A DNA stretch of 64,000 nt from Aquisediminimonas profunda (GCF_019443285.1 NZ_CP080327.1:1240001-1304000); one strand, 5' to 3'; counted from the first letter of the stretch, positions 43,520 through 53,195 are shown. The notes: generated by a model from the sequence alone, not told the origin. Numbers and translations are program-made.

Positions 43520-46500
43520 TTACAGATTGAGTAGAGTGGGGTCACCACCCTGAGCCATGATATTGTTTGAAATCGCGCGCTCGTTGGCGAAGCGATGAAG
43601 TGCGTGCGGCCCACCGGCCTTCGGTCCGGTGCCGGAAAGCCCGACCCCCCCAAAAGGTTGAACACCAACCACAGCACCCGTGATCGACCGGTTGATGTAG
43701 ATGTTGCCAGCAGGTACGAGCGCCTGAATTTCGCGCGCGAAGCGCTCTATCCGGCTATGTACGCCGAGCGTCAGCCCATAGCCCCGCCCCGCAACGCGCG
43801 CTGTAAACTCAAGTAAATCGCTCGGATTATATCGGCAGACATGAAGGATAGGGCCGAACACCTCGCGCTCAAGGAAGTCCGGGACTGGAACCTCCGCGAT
43901 CGTGGGCGCAAAATAGTACCCGGGAATGCCTGGCCCTTCACGGCGGGCCACAATCCTTGCTTCGCGCTCAAGCTTTTGCACATGCGCCTCTAGCCCGATC
44001 AGCGCTTCGGCATCGATTACCGGCCCGACGTCAATAGATGGATCTGTCGGATCACCGACCTTCAGTGCAGCAAGCGCTCCAGTCAAGCACTCGATAATGC
44101 TGTCGGCGCTATCGTGCGGAACGAACAGCATGCGCAGACCTGAGCAGCGCTGGCCAGCCGAATCGAAGGCGGAGACAATCACGTCGTCGACCACTTGCTC
44201 ACGCAGCGCAGTCGTGTCGACGAACATGGCGTTCAAGCCGCCGGTTTCGGCGATGAACGGTATGATTGGACGGCGATTCTGTTCGGCCGTCGCGGCCAAA
44301 CTCCGATTGATCGCCCAGGCTGTCTCGGTGCCCCCGGTAAACGCCACGCCATCTATGCACGGGTTAGCCACAATAGCGGCGCCGATGGTGGCTCCTTCTC
44401 CGGGAAGGAGCGCAAGGAGGCGAGAGTCGAGGCCGGCGGAGTGAAAAAGGTGAACCGCCATAGCTGCGATAAGCGGCGTCTGTTCTGCAGGCTTGGCTAC
44501 AACAGCGTTGCCAGCGGCTAAGGCAGCCGCAATCTGCCCGGTGAAGATCGCCAGTGGGAAGTTCCAGGGGCTGATGCATGCGAACACGCCCCGTCCGAAG
44601 AGCTGCCACTGGTTGGTTTCGCCGACCGGGCCGGTCAGGGTTTGCGGCGGACCGAATTCCCTTTCGGCCATCATTGCATAGTAGCGGCAAAAATCGACCG
44701 CCTCGCGAACTTCGGCGACTGCGTCGTTGAAAGTCTTGCCCGCTTCGAGCGTAAGCAAAGCCATGAGGGGATCCATCTCGCCTTCAAGCGCGTCGCCCAT
44801 GGCGCGAAGCACCTCTGCCCGCTCTTTTCCACCCGCACGATCCCAAGCGGGCTGAGCCGCCCGGGCAAGTGTAATCGCTGCATCGATATCGCCGACCCCA
44901 GCAGCGGCGACTTGCCCGATAACCTGTTCGGGCCGACCCGGCGCAAAGACTTCGATCGCCCCATTACTGCGCAGTTCGCCTGCGATGATAGGGCCTGCTT
45001 TTCGGTTTTCGTTGGTTTGCAACGCAATGTTCCGGATGTGGTTTTCCCGAACTACTGCCTGGCTCAGGTCGCGACCAAGAGGATTGGTCCGGTTTGGCCC
45101 GTAGATTTCACGCGGAATAGGGAGCCGTGGGTGGCGGTTGGGGCAAGCCTCGACCAAAGCAATTGGATCGCGCACCACATCGATAGTCGGAACGGACTCG
45201 TCCAGCAGAACGTGGACAAAGGAGCTGTTTGCCCCGTTCTCCAGCAGACGGCGCACCAGATAGGGCAAGAGTTCCTCATGCCCACCGACCGGTGCATAGG
45301 CGCGCAGGGTAAGGTGGCCGTAAGCTCTCTCGGCCGCCTCATAAAGAGCCTCGCCCATGCCGTGCAGGCGTTGATGCTCAATTGCGACATTTGCCTTCTC
45401 AGCCATATGGCGGACCGCTGCCAGCGTGTGCGCATTGTGCGTTGCGAACTGGGGATAGAGATGGGGGGCTGCTGCAATGAGCGCCTTGGCGCAAGCGAGG
45501 TAAGACAGGTCGGTGGCTGCCTTGGTCGTAAACACCGGATAGTCCGGCATGCCTGAGACCTGCGCTCGCTTGATCTCACTGTCCCAGTAGGCTCCCTTGA
45601 CCAAACGGATCATAATCCGCCGCCCCGATCGGTGTGCCAAGTCCCTAAGCCCGGCGATGACGGCCATGCCCCGCTTCTGGTAAGCTTGAACCACGACGCC
45701 TAGTCCACGCCAAGCGCCGAGTTCGGGTTCGTGAGCGAGCCGCTCGACCAGCTTCAGGGAAAGTACCAATCGGTCAGCTTCCTCGGCATCGATTGCGAAG
45801 TTAAGATCGTGACGAGCGGCAATCAGAGCGAGCATCTTTAGCCGCGGATAAAGGGCGGCCCAGACGCGGTCTTCCTGTGCAGCCTCGTAGCGCGGAAAAA
45901 GCGCCGACAATTTGACCGAAACGCCGTGGCCTTGTTCCGGCCCGGCGCCATTGGCAGCCTGTCCGACAGCTTCGATGGCATCTGCATAGATTCGGGCATA
46001 GCGCTCCGCATCGGCATCTGTGCGTGCACCTTCGCCCAGCATGTCGAACGAGCACAGCATCTTCTCTCGCTTGGCGCGCTTCAAGGCGTCGGTGATCGTG
46101 CGGCCGAGCACGAATTGCTCGCCCATTATCCGCACCGCAGCCGCGACGGCCTGACGGATGACTGGCTCACCGACCTTTGCAGTCAGGCGCTTCAGGTAGC
46201 CGCTAACGTCCCGCTTTGCTTCTTCATCGACATCGACCAGCTTACCCGTCAACATCAGGCCCCATGTCGAGGCGTTCACGAACAGGCTGTCTGCCTTGCC
46301 TAGATGGCTCGCCCAATCGGCCATCGAGATCTTTTCGGCGATCAGGCGGTCGCGGGTTTGGGCGTCAGGCGTTCGCAGCAGGGCTTCGGCCAGACACATC
46401 AGTGCCAGTCCCTCGCGGGACCCCATTGAAAACTCTTTCAAGAAGCTTTCAACGACCCCCTGCTTGCGCGCCGAGGCACGGGCTCCTTCGACCAAGTCTG

Positions 46501-46630
46501 CCGCACATTCGACGACAGATTGTCGCTCTTCACTTGAAAGCGGCTCACTATCTAGCAAAGCGGAAATCACTTGCACCTCGGCAGTGAACTTTCCTTCATC
46601 CAGCTCGTCCCAATTCTGACCCAATGCCAT
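43520..46630 (-). CDS. putA: bifunctional proline dehydrogenase / L-glutamate gamma-semialdehyde dehydrogenase
   Basis: Converts proline to glutamate in two steps. It has 1036 residues. The FAD-binding proline dehydrogenase half (about 150-480) has LMLTGKLVDVDEEAKRDVSG, IRLVKGAYWDSEIKRAQVSG and THNAHTLAAVRHMAE. The aldehyde dehydrogenase half (about 550-1000) has ACISPWNFPLAIFTGQIAA, the Glu of PFIAETGGLNAMF and the catalytic Cys of FDSAGQRCSGLRM. No ribbon-helix-helix DNA-binding domain is present, so it is the non-repressor type. Start ATG 46630 follows GAGG; an upstream TTG is unlikely. A divergent Lrp gene (46747) fits the PutR type regulation. It links naturally to the prolyl-peptidase modules. 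Confidence 0.95.
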   Translation of the reverse strand: MALGQNWDELDEGKFTAEVQVISALLDSEPLSSEERQSVVECAADLVEGARASARKQGVVESFLKEFSMGSREGLALMCLAEALLRTPDAQTRDRLIAEKISMADWASHLGKADSLFVNASTWGLMLTGKLVDVDEEAKRDVSGYLKRLTAKVGEPVIRQAVAAAVRIMGEQFVLGRTITDALKRAKREKMLCSFDMLGEGARTDADAERYARIYADAIEAVGQAANGAGPEQGHGVSVKLSALFPRYEAAQEDRVWAALYPRLKMLALIAARHDLNFAIDAEEADRLVLSLKLVERLAHEPELGAWRGLGVVVQAYQKRGMAVIAGLRDLAHRSGRRIMIRLVKGAYWDSEIKRAQVSGMPDYPVFTTKAATDLSYLACAKALIAAAPHLYPQFATHNAHTLAAVRHMAEKANVAIEHQRLHGMGEALYEAAERAYGHLTLRAYAPVGGHEELLPYLVRRLLENGANSSFVHVLLDESVPTIDVVRDPIALVEACPNRHPRLPIPREIYGPNRTNPLGRDLSQAVVRENHIRNIALQTNENRKAGPIIAGELRSNGAIEVFAPGRPEQVIGQVAAAGVGDIDAAITLARAAQPAWDRAGGKERAEVLRAMGDALEGEMDPLMALLTLEAGKTFNDAVAEVREAVDFCRYYAMMAEREFGPPQTLTGPVGETNQWQLFGRGVFACISPWNFPLAIFTGQIAAALAAGNAVVAKPAEQTPLIAAMAVHLFHSAGLDSRLLALLPGEGATIGAAIVANPCIDGVAFTGGTETAWAINRSLAATAEQNRRPIIPFIAETGGLNAMFVDTTALREQVVDDVIVSAFDSAGQRCSGLRMLFVPHDSADSIIECLTGALAALKVGDPTDPSIDVGPVIDAEALIGLEAHVQKLEREARIVARREGPGIPGYYFAPTIAEVPVPDFLEREVFGPILHVCRYNPSDLLEFTARVAGRGYGLTLGVHSRIERFAREIQALVPAGNIYINRSITGAVVGVQPFGGVGLSGTGPKAGGPHALHRFANERAISNNIMAQGGDPTLLNL

Positions 46631-46746
46631 CCCGTGCTTCCTCAATGAAGGACCATGACTTCTTTTGAATAGGCTAGCGAAGGTGATGGCGAATGTGCTT
46701 CGTATTTTTGTATTGCTTTTAAAATTATTATCGATATTATATCAAA
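46631..46746. promoter_or_regulatory. divergent promoter region, putA and Lrp genes
   Basis: A 116-bp AT-rich gap (ttttaaaattattatcgatattatatc close to the regulator start). It should hold the promoters of both genes and the regulator's binding site; the exact operator is not clear. Confidence 0.45.
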
Positions 46747-47226
46747 ATGGCTGAACTTTATTCGCTAGATACCACTGATCGCCGATTGATTGACGCCATG
46801 CAGAAGGACGGACGAATCACAAATCTGGATCTCGCAAAGTCTTGCGGAATCTCGCCAGCCGCCTGTCATGACCGTGTCAAAAGGCTTCGTGAAACTGGTG
46901 TAATACGCGCCACAGTAGCCCTAATCGAACCCAAGGCATTGGACTGCGACTTGCTCATATTCGTTGAGGTTTTGTTGGATCGAACGACAGATGATGTCTT
47001 TCGCGCATTTGCCGAACATGTGGCTTCAATCCCGGAAATCCTAGAATGCCATATGGTGGCAGGCGGGTTCGACTATCTCATCAAGGCAAGGGTGTCGGAT
47101 ATGACAGCCTACCGCACTTTTCTCGGGCACATTCTTGCCTCGGTCCCAGGCGTTCGCGAAACTCGCACGTATGCGGTGCTCGAAAAGGTCAAGGAGACAA
47201 CACACCTTCCGGTCACAATGGCATAA
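46747..47226 (+). CDS. putR: Lrp/AsnC-family regulator, probable activator of putA
   Basis: Lrp-type protein of 159 residues: winged helix (DTTDRRLIDAMQKDGRITNL; SCGISPAACHDRVKRLRETG) and RAM domain (ECHMVAGGFDYLIKARVSDM). The divergent position to putA matches the proline-sensing PutR/BkdR-like activators of alphaproteobacteria. The name is given from context and is tentative. Confidence 0.88.
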   Translation: MAELYSLDTTDRRLIDAMQKDGRITNLDLAKSCGISPAACHDRVKRLRETGVIRATVALIEPKALDCDLLIFVEVLLDRTTDDVFRAFAEHVASIPEILECHMVAGGFDYLIKARVSDMTAYRTFLGHILASVPGVRETRTYAVLEKVKETTHLPVTMA

Positions 47227-47252
47227 TCGTGAGTTTGATCGAAAGCGTCGCA

Positions 47253-48218
47253 ATGAACGAAACCAAAAAATTCAAGCAATCCAGTCTACTTGATCCTGCG
47301 GTCGTGGCTGGAGATGCCGTCAAATAGTGCTCACCCGGTCAGGACACGGAATTGCTTCCGGAGGCGCTCGTGACGCTTGATAGCGTCTCTCCCCAAGGCT
47401 GGGAGCGATACACTAAAGCATTGCACCGAACGTAGGACCTTTTCTTCAACAACCAGATCAACAAGTTGAAACTTCGGGTGGTGCCGGAATTCCCTGAAGG
47501 TGTGTCAACTCTTAGTCCGGACGAGCCGGGCATCCCCAACTTTGAAAAGCTCTCCGATCTTTTGTTTACAACAACCGGGTGGCGTATCGTCGCAGTGCCC
47601 GGATTAATCTCGGACCAAGAATTTTGCGATCATTTAGCGAAGTGCCGATGTGTTTCCGGTCGGTTTATTCGCCAACCCGATCAAGTGGATTATCTTCAAG
47701 AACCAGACATCTTTTACGATGTGCTTGGACACGTATCGTTGCTGGAAAATCCTATTTTCGCCGCATACATGCAGGCCTTTGGAAAGGGCGGCCTCAGAGC
47801 TGAAGGCTATGGAGCATTGAAGAGGCTAGCCAGAATGTATTGGCACACAGTTGGATTTGGCCTGGTTCAATCTGATGGAGGCCAAAAGATATACGGTGCT
47901 GGAATAGCTTCCTAGGTTAGGGAAACTCATTTTTCGCTTGAAAGCCCTTCGCCGCATCGGTTGGGGTTCAACTTAGCCCGTCTGATGCGGACCCTCTATC
48001 GTATCGACGATTGCCAACCATCGTTCTTAGTGATCGACAGTTTTGAGGATCTGATACGGCAGACTTTAGAGACCGATTTCGAACCCCATTACTCGTCGGC
48101 CGCGGAATTGGCTGACTATGAGCTTGACGAAATCGTTCGTGAGGATTTGGTGTTCAATATCGGTACGCAGGCTCATGCCAGAGCAAAGTCCGTGCCTGCT
48201 TGGGCAATAAGTGGTTAG
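47253..48218 (+). pseudogene. second aromatic amino acid hydroxylase gene, inactivated
   Basis: Remains of a phenylalanine 4-monooxygenase-type gene 27 nt after putR. The start MNETKKFKQSSLLDPAVVAG ends in a TAG after 24 codons. The core reads TTTGWRIVAVPGLISDQEFC, EPDIFYDVLGHVSLLENPIF, YWHTVGFGLVQSDGGQ, then stops at TAG 47913. The C-terminal part resumes as FNLARLMRTLYRIDDCQPSF in 47961-48218. Several stops and frameshifts, and a Tyr in place of the first iron-binding His (FYDVLGH), show it is dead. It is only distantly like the intact phhA at 14686-15528, so it is not a recent copy. Confidence 0.88.
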
Positions 48219-48266
48219 CTCTTGTTTCAAGCGGCAAGGCGCAGGCATGGCCCAATTCGATCACAA

Positions 48267-49020
48267 GGGTACTGTCAAAGCAATTGCACCTGATTGCAAA
48301 GCGAGCTGGTGAGGGTAGGGCTTTGCGATGCCCCGACCTTGCATAGCAGCCGGCCCGTTTCGCTATTTCAACTCGTCACCCGAGATCATCCGCCTGGTCG
48401 GGATGATGTATGTGCGGTTTCCCTTGAGCCTTCGAAATGTTGAAGACCTGCTGATTGAACGCGGGATCGACCTTTGCCGCGAGACGGTGAGGCTTTGGTG
48501 GAACCGTTTCGGCCCAATGTTCGCTGCTGATATCCGGCGCCAGCAGATCAATGCGATGCGCGGCTTTCGGCAGTGGCGCTGGCACCTCGATGAGGAGTTC
48601 GTGAAAATCAACGGTGAGCGGCATTATCTGTGGCGTGCGGTAAATCACGGAGGCGAGATATTCGAGAGCTATGTCACGAAAAAGCGCGACAAGGCTGCAG
48701 CTTTGACTTTCCTGAAGAAGGCGCTGAAGCGGCACGAACGCATGGAAACAATCGTCACTGACGGGATGCGATCCGACCCTGCCGCCATGCGGGAGTTGGG
48801 CAAACTAGATCGGCGCGAGGTGGGGTGTTGGTTCAACAATCGAGCCGAGCACTCACACTTGTTATTCCAACGACGGGAACGGGCCATGCAGCGATTTCGA
48901 TGAATGAAATCGCTCCAGATGTTCGCCTCGGTCCATGCCAACGTCCACAACCATTCTAACCTGCAGCGCCAATCAATTTGCTAGAATGCATTACAGATTC
49001 CTTACGGGAAGTCTGCATGT
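48267..49020 (+). mobile_element. IS6-family element with broken transposase
   Basis: Starts at a left end gggtactgtcaaagcaattgcacc near 48267, which matches the left end of the deleted element at 34094 through the following ctgattg.aaa..gagctggtgagg block. It contains the transposase pseudogene 48328-48984. The right end is not certain; ctgcatgtcaggtacc near 49012-49027 is a weak candidate. Confidence 0.6.
48328..48984 (+). pseudogene. IS6-family transposase with premature stop
   Basis: The N-terminal and catalytic parts are intact: FPLSLRNVEDLLIERGIDLC, first Asp in WHLDEEFVKINGERHYLWRA, second Asp in IVTDGM, Glu in NNRAEHSH. A TGA at 48901 follows AMQRFR; the same frame then continues MKSLQMFASVHANVHNHSNL to a stop at 48984. 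So one nonsense change removes the last 27 residues. It is the least damaged of the relics and could be recent. Confidence 0.85.
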
Positions 49021-49027
49021 CAGGTAC

Positions 49028-49990
49028 CTAAGAGACTTTTTCCATTCGCAATCCACCCGTGAGCAAAACCGCTGCTGCACACAAAGCATATGCGATCATT
49101 AATGCGAAGGTGAGCGTTTGGGATGGCACGGAAGCGAATGAGTCTGAGCCGGAAGAAAGAGGAAGGCCAAAGGGGACCGAGTTAATCCCGCTGTGAATCA
49201 TAATCGCTGGCAGTGTGCTGCCCGTCTTCAGATAGAAGTGGGTCATGATGATCGAGATCGCTACGTTTCCGATAATCATATAGGAGGTGAAAATCGGAAG
49301 TTGCCTTGTCCAAAACTGAGGCGATGCTGCTAGCTCATCTCTGCTCACGAGCAACGGTGAGAAGGGTACTGCATGGTGCCAAATGATCCACAGCACAGCT
49401 ATCAGTATCGCTGCCTTAATCGGGGATACACCACTGTTGAGGAGGTGAGGGAGAAGAAATCCACGATAACCGGCTACTTCTTCCAGAACACCGCCGGGAT
49501 TGAGAGTTAGGCCGACTAGGATCGCCGCCAGCAGCGCGGTTAATTTGACCCCCGCAAACGGACTCGGACCATCGACGCCATTTATCATCAAATGAGCAGC
49601 GATCCACATCAGGCACAGTAAAAGGAACAAAAAAACAATTTTTACATATGCACTGACGGCCTTCCGAACATCAATTCCATGGCGCCAAGGGCGTAGCCGG
49701 CCAAATATTTCGGTTACACCTTGACGTCCCCAGCCCATCGCAGCAACCGTCAAGCCGGCAAGCGAGGGAGAAGCGCCGTATCCGAAGAACATTATAAGCA
49801 CAGGATTATCAGGTATCCGGATCAAACCCAGCGGTAATGCGATATATCCAAACTCTCGCAATTGGCGCCCTTCGACGATCGGAGCGTCAAGGCCAAATGC
49901 AAATGGCAGCAAAACGAAAAAGCCGAAGCCATATATCATTAGCAACGCCGCAAAAACGGCAAGTGGTCTGCGCTGAACGAATTCCCTCAT
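49028..49990 (-). CDS. CPBP-family intramembrane metalloprotease
   Basis: A product of 320 residues with six to eight hydrophobic segments. It has the CAAX/bacteriocin-processing (Abi) motifs: Glu170-Glu171-x4-Arg176 in GVLEEVAGYRGFLLP, HHAVPFSPL with a metal His pair, and a later HFYLKTGSTLPAIMIHSGIN. Members act on membrane proteins or peptides, and some give bacteriocin self-immunity. Start ATG 49990 has GGGAGA 8 nt upstream; a TTG further up at 50086 is not preferred. The gene stands alone between an IS6 relic and a regulatory gap; no bacteriocin gene is seen nearby. Confidence 0.88.
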   Translation of the reverse strand: MREFVQRRPLAVFAALLMIYGFGFFVLLPFAFGLDAPIVEGRQLREFGYIALPLGLIRIPDNPVLIMFFGYGASPSLAGLTVAAMGWGRQGVTEIFGRLRPWRHGIDVRKAVSAYVKIVFLFLLLCLMWIAAHLMINGVDGPSPFAGVKLTALLAAILVGLTLNPGGVLEEVAGYRGFLLPHLLNSGVSPIKAAILIAVLWIIWHHAVPFSPLLVSRDELAASPQFWTRQLPIFTSYMIIGNVAISIIMTHFYLKTGSTLPAIMIHSGINSVPFGLPLSSGSDSFASVPSQTLTFALMIAYALCAAAVLLTGGLRMEKVS

Positions 49991-50740
49991 CTTAATGTCT
50001 CCCAATATTGTGGGTCTGCCCACTTGCCAGAATTGCTCACCAGTATGCCGTATGTCTCTGATTTCTTGCCAACTTGGTCCGATCAAAGGCTGGCCTCATC
50101 TCCCAGTTGGCACGATCCCGGCAAACTAAAGTCGTATGGCAATTGGGCTGCAGGGCGCCATATTTCGATGCAATTCTAGATATTTGGCTAGAATGTGCTG
50201 TTCAAACTGTGAAACCCATCACGATCGCAGCGATTACCGTCATATCGGCATTAGTAACGTCGACATTTGCTCGCAGCGCAGTGCCGCACGTGCACAGGCC
50301 CTTCCAAATTATCAACTTTCATTCCCGGTCATTGCCATCGCTACTGGACTGCGCCTACCAAGCAGCCGACTTATCGAATTGAGTTGATGGCGCCAACTAG
50401 TGGTGCTTACCAAAAATTGCCTAATTTCAGATCCAATTCGCATCCGATCTCCATTGTCAAATTCGCGCGTGAAACAACGTGCGAGACACTCCCAATTCAG
50501 TAAACGACCTCCACTGCGGATCAGAATATCACCTGCACCTGAACGACGCTGCGAAACTTTTTGCATACCGTATACTTAAATTCAAGGCGCGATTTGAAAA
50601 CTAACTGCTTCGATCTATGTGGCCTGGCTGCGGACAATGAGGGAAAGCTGGCCCTGCGTTCGGATAACCCTGAACTACAAAGTTGATTTCGCATACGAAA
50701 TACGATAATACAAATCCCGTTAATGACTCGGGAGACGAAA
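49991..50740. other. gene-free regulatory gap before the oxygenase operon
   Basis: No convincing gene in this 750-bp stretch on either strand. Its right end holds two GTATAC- or ATACGAAA-type sites (about 50565-50578 and 50687-50700). A purine-rich GGGAGA lies just before the oxygenase start. The rest shows no recognisable relic. Confidence 0.5.
50687..50700. promoter_or_regulatory. TTTCGCATACGAAA, candidate GntR operator
   Basis: A near-palindrome matching 13 of 14 positions of TTTCGTATACGAAA, 41 bp before the oxygenase start, in the promoter zone. A second copy of the core (CCGTATACTTAAA) is about 120 bp upstream at 50568-50580. The matching perfect 12-bp palindrome precedes the GntR gene that closes this cluster, so regulation by that protein is likely. 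Confidence 0.6.
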
Positions 50741-51604
50741 ATGGACTTCGCACTTGCCGGAATGAAAGAAGATTTGGCGAAACAGCTTGCCACCATCAGG
50801 GAGCTTGGTCTGATGGAGAACCTCGCCGAGCTGGCGGCCCAAGGCTATACCGTCGTGCCACCTGAAAAAGTGGCGCCAAGTTCAGACATCGCTGCGGCTC
50901 GTGATCGTTTGCTGGAAATTGCACGCGATGGAGGTGCGTTTGAGAGTGGTGAGAGCAATTTTCGCCCCGGTTTCTCTTATACGGTTTGGCTCCCTCTGGT
51001 TCAGGGCAATATATTTGAGAAATTCTTACTGAACCCAGCGGCGCTTGCACTTAGCAGCTACTTGCTCGGCAGCAGCATGGTGCTGAACAATAGTTTGGGA
51101 TTTGTGAAGGGGCGTTCCGGCGATTCCTTTTACCGAATTCACACAGACAGCCTTATGATTCCCGATCCGTTTCCCCCCTACGCGCAGATTGTCAACTGCA
51201 CTTTCATGTTAACGGATTATACCTTGGAGCGTGGCTGCATCGGAATTGTGCCCGGAAGTCACCGATATCTCCGCCATCCCACCGCTGATGAGGAAAAAGC
51301 ATACGAATTACTGGAGCCGATCGAGGCTCCAGCTGGATCGCTACTTATCCTGCCCGCATATACTTGGCACGGCGCATTCCCAAACCTGACCGACGACACA
51401 CGCGTCACCCTAGTGCAGGCATTCAGCCGAATCCACATAACGCCGTCAATCGATCGCAACATTCCGCAGGATATTATCGAACGGAACCCAGACAGATTTG
51501 CTAAATTGCTAGGCCGCGATCTGATTACAGGATTTGGTACCGAGGGACCTCAAATGAGTCGGTATGAGGACATGTACATGATTGAGCGCAACCCCCTCTC
51601 ATAA
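50741..51604 (+). CDS. phytanoyl-CoA dioxygenase (PhyH)-family Fe(II)/2-oxoglutarate oxygenase
   Basis: An oxygenase of 287 residues. The iron ligands are His134 and Asp136 (YRIHTDSLM) and distal His210 (YTWHGAFP); Arg221 (DTRVTLVQ) should bind 2-oxoglutarate. CIGIVPGSHRYLRHP is the usual strand pair of PhyH proteins. The family hydroxylates small molecules such as acyl-CoAs, ectoine or amino acid derivatives. Start ATG 50741 has GGGAG 7-8 nt upstream; an ATG at 50723 is less likely. It is the first gene of the operon and carries a candidate operator in front, so it may be the first step on the imported substrate. Confidence 0.88.
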   Translation: MDFALAGMKEDLAKQLATIRELGLMENLAELAAQGYTVVPPEKVAPSSDIAAARDRLLEIARDGGAFESGESNFRPGFSYTVWLPLVQGNIFEKFLLNPAALALSSYLLGSSMVLNNSLGFVKGRSGDSFYRIHTDSLMIPDPFPPYAQIVNCTFMLTDYTLERGCIGIVPGSHRYLRHPTADEEKAYELLEPIEAPAGSLLILPAYTWHGAFPNLTDDTRVTLVQAFSRIHITPSIDRNIPQDIIERNPDRFAKLLGRDLITGFGTEGPQMSRYEDMYMIERNPLS

Positions 51605-51728
51605 GACCCGTTTTGGAGCAGGTGCACGAGTAAATGCTCTAGGGTGCGTGTTTAAGTTGGGTAGAAAAATTGGTCATTCCCCAGATCAATTCGGCATCTC
51701 GAATTACTGCTCCGCAAGGAACAACCAT

Positions 51729-53195
51729 ATGATCTCTACGCTCGCAGATGTTCCTCGCATGGCCGCCCATCGGTTCGGTGAGCGCATCGCTGTCGAATGC
51801 GGCAGGGAAAAGCTAAGCTTTGTCGAAATTGACCGCTTGTCAGATTTCATTGCATCAGATCTGGATATCAAAAAAAGTGATCGGGTTATTCTCTTCGGAG
51901 AGAACAGCACCTCCTGGATTACTCACTTTTATGGCATCCTCAAAGCAGGAGGCATTGTTGTGCCCGTCAATGCCTTGCTTACACATGAAGAAGTTGCTGT
52001 GATTGCGGCACATTGTGGTGCCAATACGGTAATCGTTTCGCCCGCGGTTCGGAATAAAATCGGCGATGGGCTACCCGGGCTTTCCCTTTTGTCTTGGGAC
52101 AGAACGGTCGAAGCCACCAGCTATGTGCCACAAGTGATCTTGGACACCCAGCCCGCCGCGATCTGCTATACTTCAGGAACCACTGGAACGCCCAAGGGCG
52201 CGACGCTTACGCATCGGAACATGCTTTCAAACGCCCTCCTAACCGCGACGATGCACGTCAAGAACGAACGAGACGTAATGCTTAGCGCCCTGCCATGCTC
52301 CCATGTCTACGGCAACGTCGTCATGCAATCGACCTTTCTGTCTGGCGCAAAATTGAACTTGTTCGCGAATTTCGAACCTGGAGCCATGCTGGATGCAATT
52401 GAGCAACAGAAAGTGACGATCTTTGAGGGTGTGCCAACGATGTATTACTATCTGTTGGCCGAGAATCTTGAGGCAAGAGATCTATCTTCACTGCGCCTTT
52501 GCACCGTTGGAGGTCAGGCCATGCCTGTTGAAAGGATGAAAATGGCGCAGCGTCGCCTTGGCGCCAACCTCGTCGAGTTATGGGGAATGACCGAGCTGGC
52601 TGGTGTCGGCATGACTCACAGCGCCATAGCTGCGACAATCGGAGAAGCACCATTTGGCTCGATCGGCACGACATTGCCCTCATTAGAGGCAAGACTCATG
52701 AGTTTGACAAAACAGGGCGACCTCGCCGTGGAGGGCGAGGTCGGCGAACTGCAAATCCGTGGGCCTATTGTTATGCAAGGATACTGGAACGCAAAGGAAG
52801 CAACAGATGCCGCGATCGACGCGGACGGCTGGTTGGCAACCGGCGACATAGCGACGGCGGATAGCGCAGGTAATTACAAGATCGTGGATCGTAAGAAAGA
52901 CATGATTCTGACTGCGGGATATAATATCTTTCCGACCGAACTCGAAGCGGTGATCGCGACCCACAGAGCCGTGTCGATGGTTGCCGTGGTTGGCATACCC
53001 GATCAACTCAAGGGCGAAATCCCTCGGGCGGTAATTGTTCCCAAAGATGGATACAATATCGACGTCGCCGAATTGGACGCGCATTGTCGCGCCAAGCTTG
53101 CCTCATACAAGATCCCCCGTGAGTTCGTATTTGTCTCTGAACTGCCCAAAACGAGCTCAGGCAAAGTCCTACGCCGTGCACTGAAGGAAACCTGA
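51729..53195 (+). CDS. AMP-forming acyl-CoA synthetase/ligase
   Basis: ANL-superfamily enzyme of 488 residues. The ATP-binding loop is YTSGTTGTPKGATLTHRNM; then LVELWGMTELAG, WLATGDIATADSAGNYKIVD with the hinge RKKDMILTAGYNIFP, and the catalytic Lys in LPKTSSGKVLRRAL. It activates a carboxylic acid to its CoA thioester, presumably the acid produced by the aldehyde dehydrogenase next door. The ATG at 51729 follows AAGGA; the open frame before it overlaps the oxygenase gene and is not coding. The substrate is unknown; the size fits short or aryl acids. Confidence 0.9.
   Translation: MISTLADVPRMAAHRFGERIAVECGREKLSFVEIDRLSDFIASDLDIKKSDRVILFGENSTSWITHFYGILKAGGIVVPVNALLTHEEVAVIAAHCGANTVIVSPAVRNKIGDGLPGLSLLSWDRTVEATSYVPQVILDTQPAAICYTSGTTGTPKGATLTHRNMLSNALLTATMHVKNERDVMLSALPCSHVYGNVVMQSTFLSGAKLNLFANFEPGAMLDAIEQQKVTIFEGVPTMYYYLLAENLEARDLSSLRLCTVGGQAMPVERMKMAQRRLGANLVELWGMTELAGVGMTHSAIAATIGEAPFGSIGTTLPSLEARLMSLTKQGDLAVEGEVGELQIRGPIVMQGYWNAKEATDAAIDADGWLATGDIATADSAGNYKIVDRKKDMILTAGYNIFPTELEAVIATHRAVSMVAVVGIPDQLKGEIPRAVIVPKDGYNIDVAELDAHCRAKLASYKIPREFVFVSELPKTSSGKVLRRALKET

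Noticed and set aside
49028-49990. Bacteriocin immunity locus around the CPBP protease
   Set aside because: No precursor or exporter gene is adjacent, so the family link to bacteriocin immunity is not supported by context.
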